From the NCBI GenBank assembly GCA_001567485.1, contig JZRA01000004.1:1-37379 (forward strand): a DNA stretch of 37,379 nt. Reading direction: 5' to 3'. Positions within the stretch are counted from its first letter, which is position 1; every line of letters starts with the position of its first letter. Below, in pieces: positions 32,965 through 37,379 of this stretch. The notes under the pieces are model-generated. The model did no database searches and was not told the origin of the DNA. It was given only the letters and a program-made list of their open reading frames with translations. The translations under genes were made by a program, and so were the position numbers. This DNA is from Chloroflexi bacterium OLB13 (GTDB lineage: Bacteria > Chloroflexota > Anaerolineae > Aggregatilineales > Phototrophicaceae).

Positions 32965-33861
32965 TCACTGGCTTTCGAGCCACGCCAGCCGCCGGTCGCG
33001 TTCGGCGATCAGGTCGGGACGGTCGAGATTGACCAATCCTTCCGATTCCAGCGAGAACGACGCTGCGACCGCGCCCCAACGCGCCGCGATGAGCGCGTCA
33101 CCGGTGCGCCGCCATGCGACAGTGAACGCGCCGTTATAGACGTTGCCCGCGCCGGTCACGTCGACAATGTGCGCAACCGGCACGGCGGGGACGTAGATCG
33201 GCCGCGGGGTGCCGCGTGTGGCGACCAGCGACCCGTCCGCGCCCATGCGCAAGACGACAACCCGCGCCCCCGCGCTCAACATCTTGTGGACGATGGCGTC
33301 CGGGCTTAGCGGCCCGAACATGGCGCGCGCTTCGGACAGATTCGGTGAGATCACGTCGACCATCGGCAGCAGATCGAGCATGTCGTGTTCGCGCGTCTCG
33401 GTGATGTAGTACTGGTTCGGCTCCCAGATGATGTCAGTGTGCGGGTATGTCATGTGCCAGCGCAGGAAGTCGCCGCCGGCGAGCACCATGTAGAGCGTCG
33501 GATCCTCGCCCCACGCCGCGGGCAGCTGCTCTGGCGCGGGGCCGGTCATATATGGCTCGATCTCTTTGACGCGCAGGATTTCATGGCGCGTGCCGTCGTG
33601 TTCGAACACCTGCCATGCGCGGATTTGCGGCAGATCGACCACCACGATGCCTTCGGTATCGCAGTGGGTGGAGAGGCGCGGCAGGATCGCATCGACGGTG
33701 TCCGCGCCGATCGTGACGCACAACCCCGGGCGCTCGTCCCAAATCACCATGCCGCACGCGGCGTGGATCGGCCCGCCGCCGAGCACCCCCATCTGAGTGC
33801 GGCCGTCCGGATACACGATGTCATCGATGAACACCGATCCGATGCTGACGATGTCTACCAT
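32965..33861 (-). CDS. PfkB/ribokinase-family sugar or nucleoside kinase with Asn at the catalytic site
   Basis: 298 residues. PfkB fold: VSIGSVFIDDIVYPDG opening, GGGPIHAACGM substrate loop (29-39), SPNLSEARAMFG, VVLRMGADGSLVA, and the anion-hole motif near 233-243. That motif reads VDVTGAGNVYNG, where the family norm is DTTGAGDxF: the catalytic base is Asn240 instead of Asp. A MAK32-like branch of the family has similar Asn forms, so the gene may be functional in another way. It starts 24 bp after the nucleoside hydrolase stop, so a role in handling ribose or nucleosides is inferred. Confidence 0.85.
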   Translation of the reverse strand: MVDIVSIGSVFIDDIVYPDGRTQMGVLGGGPIHAACGMVIWDERPGLCVTIGADTVDAILPRLSTHCDTEGIVVVDLPQIRAWQVFEHDGTRHEILRVKEIEPYMTGPAPEQLPAAWGEDPTLYMVLAGGDFLRWHMTYPHTDIIWEPNQYYITETREHDMLDLLPMVDVISPNLSEARAMFGPLSPDAIVHKMLSAGARVVVLRMGADGSLVATRGTPRPIYVPAVPVAHIVDVTGAGNVYNGAFTVAWRRTGDALIAARWGAVAASFSLESEGLVNLDRPDLIAERDRRLAWLESQ

Positions 33862-33885
33862 GTCGAGCGATTGTCCTTGAGGTGA

Positions 33886-34857
33886 TTAACGCAGCAAATC
33901 GAACAGCAGGTCTTTCCAACGCGGGATGTCGATCTCCCAGCAGACGGTGATATGCGGATCGCCTTTAGCGCGGTGCGGCGACCACATCGCCACGTTGCCG
34001 GTCGTGTGCTTGGTGACGTTCAACGCATCGACGACCGTCATCCCGCGCGTGTATTCGCCGTCGCATTCCACTTCGACGTAGTGCTTGCTTGCGCGTGTGC
34101 AGATCGCAGGGTCGATGGCGACCGCCATCGCGACCGGGTCGGGCAGGCCGATCCCCGGATCGCCCAGCCATTCGCGATTCGTTTGCAGCGCGCTGATGTT
34201 GCAGTCGATGGCGAAGTGGGAGTACACGGTATCGAGCTGATGCTTGCAGTAGTCGATGTCGGCGTCGAATAGATTGGCGTCGCCGCGGCACAGCTCCCAG
34301 CCGACCATCTCGACCGGCAGCCCGCTGCGAAAGATGGCGCGCGCCGCTTCCGGGTCGCACCAGATGTTGTACTCGGCGGCGGGGGTGATGTTCCCGACTA
34401 CATTGGCCGCGCCGCCCATCACCACGCAGCGGCTGACGTTGGCGACGATCTCCGGCGCGCGCGCGACCGCCAGCGCGACGTTGGTCAATGGGCCGAGCGT
34501 GACGAGGATAATGCCGGGGTTGGCTTTGATCGTCTCGACCAGCGCATCGACGGCATGGCCGGGCTGCGCGGGGCGCTTCGGCGCGGGATAGAACATGCCG
34601 CCCATGCCGTCCGGCCCGTGGAAGAACTGCGCGTCGTAGTATTCGCGGATCAGCGGTTTCGACACGCCTTCGTATACTGGCGTCTCCTTGCCGCACAGCT
34701 CGACCGTGTAGCGCGCGTTGATGCTGGCCTGTTTCAACGGCACGTTACCGGCCACGATGGTGATCGCCTTGACGTCGATGTCCGGGTGACGCAGCGCCAT
34801 CAGCAGGGCAACGGCATCGTCGCTGGCGGTGTCGGTGTCGATAATCATGCTTCGCAT
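33886..34857 (-). CDS. Nucleoside hydrolase (IunH/RihB type)
   Basis: 323 residues. Cleaves the N-glycosidic bond of ribonucleosides to free base and ribose. The metal-binding motif DTDTASDD (7-14, DxDxxxDD) is intact, and the N-terminal strand MIIDTDTASDDAVALLMAL is typical. ITIVAGNVPLKQA, HGPDGMGG, LGPLTNVALA and a later WDP-like CDPEAAR region complete the family pattern. The start at 34857 has TGAGGAA nine bases upstream; the ATG at 34848 is an alternative. It heads a likely operon with the PfkB kinase. The 186-bp gap upstream (34858-35043) holds only a weak TACACT -10 candidate. Confidence 0.93.
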   Translation of the reverse strand: MRSMIIDTDTASDDAVALLMALRHPDIDVKAITIVAGNVPLKQASINARYTVELCGKETPVYEGVSKPLIREYYDAQFFHGPDGMGGMFYPAPKRPAQPGHAVDALVETIKANPGIILVTLGPLTNVALAVARAPEIVANVSRCVVMGGAANVVGNITPAAEYNIWCDPEAARAIFRSGLPVEMVGWELCRGDANLFDADIDYCKHQLDTVYSHFAIDCNISALQTNREWLGDPGIGLPDPVAMAVAIDPAICTRASKHYVEVECDGEYTRGMTVVDALNVTKHTTGNVAMWSPHRAKGDPHITVCWEIDIPRWKDLLFDLLR

Positions 34858-35043
34858 TCGTCACATTCCTCACGAGCGCGGAAAAACTCAACCGCACAGT
34901 GTAGCGCAGACTCACGGCTAATCGTAACGGATCGATCAGGGTGTTGGCGCCCGCGCCGACTTGACCGACTTCGGGCCGGCGCGAGGGATGCGATGCGAAC
35001 CCCGTGTGCAGGCAGTATCCTGACACGCCTCACGAACAGCGGC

Positions 35044-36567
35044 CTAATCGAAGAAGACCGTGCCGCGCATCTCCATCGGCTGGCTGAAGGTGAGCAGCGC
35101 CAACAGCATCATCGCCAACAGCAGCAGCGCGAACGGCAGCAGGCCGGGCATCGCCTTACGCTTATACAGCCGGAATGCCGAACGTTCGGCCACCAGCAGG
35201 CTGAGCGCCATCCCGCCAACCATCACCACGACCTGAACGACGCCGATCACGCCCGTGTCGGTGAGTCCGCTGAGCGACCAGTTCGGCTCGCCCAACGCGG
35301 TGATCCCGTGGTCGAGCAGGAACGTCTGCACGGCCGGCACGATGGTGAACAGGCCGATGAGGAAATGGAATCCGTAGTGTGCGATCCAGACCGCCAGCCC
35401 CAACGGCACGAACGCCGGCGTGAATGCGGCGGCCACGTCACGATCGGTGTAGGTGAACTTGGTCGGCGCGAGCGTGCGGCTGAGGCGGGCTGCGCCTTTC
35501 ACCAGCAGCGCCGGCAGCACCACCGCCAGCACGCCGAACAGCAGCAGCAGCGCGATCGCTTCACCCCATGGCGTGACGACGCCGTTCTCAACCTGTCCGA
35601 AGGCGCTGGCGAGGCGGCCGATGACCTCGTACACCGGCGGGATCATGCCGAACGCGTTGACGATCCCTGCGCTGGCGAGGACGACGATCAAGAGGATCAC
35701 GTCCCACCGTTTCGGCCACGCGGCGGGGTCAAACCACTGGCGAAACGGGCGGCGCGCGGCAAGGGCGACGTTGTCGTGCGGGCAGGCGCGCGCGCAGTCG
35801 AGGCACAACGTACAGTCGAGGTTCGAGCGAATCTGCGGGACGAACAGCTCGGTGCCACAGCCCAGCACGCCCGCGCGATTATGGGTGACCTGCACCTGCC
35901 GGCCTTCCGGACGCCCCGCAACCGGGATCGTGTCGACACGGATCAGGGGCGTCAGCGCAAAACTCCCGTTGACGCATTCCTTGCCCACGCACACCTTGCA
36001 AAGCTCCGGGTCTTTGGCCTCGATCATCAACGGCGCGCCGCTGCTGTAGGCGAAGTTGAATGATCCGAGCGGGCAAACGTACTTGCAGAACGCCGACTCG
36101 GCGAACAGCAGCTCAAGGATGAACGATGCGGCGAAGTAGCCGACGATCAGCCACGCCGTCAGCCACGGAGATGCCCACAGGTTGAGCCACTCATAGGCGA
36201 TGAACAGCGCGATCAGCGTGGCGATGGCGATCCACTTACTGCGCAGCACACGCGGAAACCGGCGCTTGGGCGACGCGAACCGGCGGCCCAGCGACCGCGT
36301 TAGTGTGAACGGACAGCTCATGCAGATCAGGTTGCCGAACAGCAGCAGCGCGATCACGACCACGCCGCGAAAATGCACCCACGGCACGACGGTGGCGAGG
36401 TTCTCGGCGGCCCGCTGCGGCCCGGTGAATCCGTCGTAGATCAGCAGCACGGCCAGCAGCAGAAACGGAATTTGCAGCAGCACGCGCCCGCTGCGATGCT
36501 TGAGCATCCGGCCGATCAATGGTAGGGTCAGGACATCACGGGCGGGGCGGGCAGGCGCGGCAGTCAT
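35044..36567 (-). CDS. Membrane polyferredoxin (NapH/NosR/CcoG-like 4Fe-4S protein)
   Basis: 507 residues. Roughly ten hydrophobic segments and Cys clusters: CMSCP in the second helix region, CKYVCP (161-166), CKVCVGKEC (190-198) and the 4Fe-4S motif CTLCLDCARACP (252-263). This layout is that of integral membrane electron-transfer proteins such as NapH, NosR and CcoG that pass electrons to periplasmic or cofactor-assembly partners. The extra C-terminal membrane block (about 340-500) is unlike CcoG, which ends in an Ig-like domain. It begins three bases after the stop of the YtkA-like lipoprotein gene, so the two form an operon. The exact electron partner is not visible. Confidence 0.85.
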   Translation of the reverse strand: MTAAPARPARDVLTLPLIGRMLKHRSGRVLLQIPFLLLAVLLIYDGFTGPQRAAENLATVVPWVHFRGVVVIALLLFGNLICMSCPFTLTRSLGRRFASPKRRFPRVLRSKWIAIATLIALFIAYEWLNLWASPWLTAWLIVGYFAASFILELLFAESAFCKYVCPLGSFNFAYSSGAPLMIEAKDPELCKVCVGKECVNGSFALTPLIRVDTIPVAGRPEGRQVQVTHNRAGVLGCGTELFVPQIRSNLDCTLCLDCARACPHDNVALAARRPFRQWFDPAAWPKRWDVILLIVVLASAGIVNAFGMIPPVYEVIGRLASAFGQVENGVVTPWGEAIALLLLFGVLAVVLPALLVKGAARLSRTLAPTKFTYTDRDVAAAFTPAFVPLGLAVWIAHYGFHFLIGLFTIVPAVQTFLLDHGITALGEPNWSLSGLTDTGVIGVVQVVVMVGGMALSLLVAERSAFRLYKRKAMPGLLPFALLLLAMMLLALLTFSQPMEMRGTVFFD

Positions 36568-36570
36568 CGC

Positions 36571-36963
36571 TCAGCTTTCGATCTCGAAGTCGAACGTATC
36601 CTCGGCGGTCACTCCGTTAGGCAGCACGACGGTGACGGTCACCGTCCAACTGCCGCCCATCGACCACTGAAGCGGCACGCGGTATCGGCCGTCCTCGCCG
36701 CTGTCCGTTTGTCCGAGCACGGGCATCATGCCGGCGTGGGTCATGTCGGCGCGCACGCGGATTTCCTGCGCATCGACCGGCGCGCCGGCGGTGTCCGTCA
36801 CCATCACGATCAGCACGGTATCGCCGACCCGCGTCGACTCGGTATCTACGGTGATGTCGATCTGCGGCGTGCCTTCCGGTGTGGCGGTGGGCGGCTGCGC
36901 CGATTCGCGACACCCGATCAGCGCAAAGCCGATCACGACGAAAAGCGCGGTTATTCGGATCAT
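36571..36963 (-). CDS. YtkA-like lipoprotein
   Basis: 130 residues with a lipoprotein signal (MIRITALFVVIGFALIGC, lipobox LIGC, lipidated Cys18). After a Pro/Thr spacer, residues 35-130 form an Ig-like beta-sandwich with ADMTHAGMMPVLGQT...GRYRVPLQWSMGGSWTVTV. This resembles YtkA/FixH-type domains, whose Met/His-rich loop can bind copper. Here two Met, one His and a further Met lie close together. It sits directly before the polyferredoxin gene, so the pair may serve copper-enzyme or cytochrome assembly, which is inference. Confidence 0.8.
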   Translation of the reverse strand: MIRITALFVVIGFALIGCRESAQPPTATPEGTPQIDITVDTESTRVGDTVLIVMVTDTAGAPVDAQEIRVRADMTHAGMMPVLGQTDSGEDGRYRVPLQWSMGGSWTVTVTVVLPNGVTAEDTFDFEIES

Positions 36964-36971
36964 CGGTTGAG

Positions 36972-37000
36972 GCTATCCCATCTTGCGTAACGTTCGTCAA
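36972..37000 (-). promoter_or_regulatory. Candidate promoter of the YtkA/polyferredoxin pair
   Basis: On the minus strand TTGACG (37000-36995), five of six with consensus, is followed after 17 nt by GATAGC (36977-36972), a poor -10. Transcription would begin almost at the ATG at 36963, giving a leaderless mRNA. Tentative. Confidence 0.3.
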
Positions 37001-37035
37001 GTATAGCATCCGGCGGCGAGCCAAGCGCGGCCGGG

Positions 37036-37379
37036 TCACAGCGTCATACGGCCGTCGAATGCGGCCAGCACCTGACCGATGATGCGGCGTGCCGTGCCGG
37101 CCAGCATAGGATTGGTGTCTTTGTAGTACGGCAGGGCGATCAGCGCGACCGATAACGCTGCGCCGCGCCCGCGCCGCCATGTCGCGTCATCGGTCATCAC
37201 AGCGGCTTTGAATGCGGCTCGCGCCGGCGGATCGAACCCGCTCCACGCCGGGATCAGATCGTAAGCCGGATCGCCGGTTCCGAGACAGCCGAAGTCGATG
37301 ATCGCCGAGATGCGCCCGTGCTGCACGAGCACGTTGCCCGGCAGCAGATCGCCGTGGATCCACACCGGCGGCCCGTCCC
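37036..37379 (-). CDS. Aminoglycoside-phosphotransferase-like kinase, 5' partial
   Basis: The C-terminal 114 or so residues of an APH/choline-kinase-fold protein, cut by the right edge of the window. The frame continues upstream of the GTG at 37365 as DGPPV, so that is not the start. The catalytic loop WIHGDLLPGN (Asp as base, Asn for metal) and the metal-binding IDFGCLGTGDPAYDL are intact. The family phosphorylates small molecules, including antibiotics, homoserine or choline, and the substrate cannot be deduced from the tail. No resistance island signs surround it. The ORF ends 72 bp upstream of the YtkA-like gene on the same strand. Confidence 0.88.
   Translation of the reverse strand, partial: DGPPVWIHGDLLPGNVLVQHGRISAIIDFGCLGTGDPAYDLIPAWSGFDPPARAAFKAAVMTDDATWRRGRGAALSVALIALPYYKDTNPMLAGTARRIIGQVLAAFDGRMTL

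Overview
The window is GC-rich, densely coded bacterial chromosome with no rRNA, tRNA, transposase, phage gene or CRISPR array that I can see. The gene mix suggests a Chloroflexota (Anaerolineae-like) bacterium: a sensor kinase with about ten GAF domains, HEAT/Yip1 membrane proteins, pentapeptide-repeat proteins, a DUF348/G5/3D cell-wall protein, a ChlI/ChlD-type chelatase and GTG/TTG starts. This placement is inferred from style; there is no marker gene to prove it.

Layout. 1-230: intergenic, with two copies of a 20-21 nt imperfect palindrome about 140 bp apart. 297-1707 (+): sugar-nucleotide epimerase overlapping a pentapeptide-repeat gene. 1726-6081 (-): secreted beta-propeller protein; a ChlI/ChlD-type metal chelatase split into two frames at a run of nine A; and a CARF-like protein with a LuxR-type helix-turn-helix. 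6218-8638 (-): DUF4864-like protein and an exported glycoside hydrolase. 8763-11438 (+): two tandem HEAT-repeat/Yip1-like paralogues. 11486-13338: an AlgX/SGNH-like membrane hydrolase (-) divergent from a pentapeptide-repeat protein (+). 13506-17592 (+): secreted protein of unknown family, a large hydrophobic protein with an IGNR motif like those of contractile-injection-system cargo, and ssb behind a palindromic operator.

17673-29508 (-) is one long co-directional run. In transcription order it holds a response regulator with a degenerate GGDEF-like domain, a 2412-residue hybrid GAF/PAS histidine kinase, a single-domain receiver, an alpha/beta hydrolase lacking its nucleophile, thiamine pyrophosphokinase, a DUF402 protein and an ABC ATPase. 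From the kinase onward the genes abut or overlap. 29716-30810 (+): CcdA-like thiol transporter. 30861-34857 (-): nucleoside hydrolase, PfkB kinase, PurE and a 3D-domain cell-wall protein, which suggests nucleoside salvage placed beside purine synthesis. 35044-37379 (-): YtkA-like lipoprotein with a membrane polyferredoxin, and the C-terminal part of an aminoglycoside-phosphotransferase-like protein cut by the window edge.

The points most worth a second look are the frameshift chelatase, the CARF-HTH regulator outside any CRISPR locus, the IGNR-motif hydrophobic protein, the palindrome over the ssb promoter, and two enzymes whose expected catalytic residue is replaced (hydrolase Gly93, PfkB Asn240).
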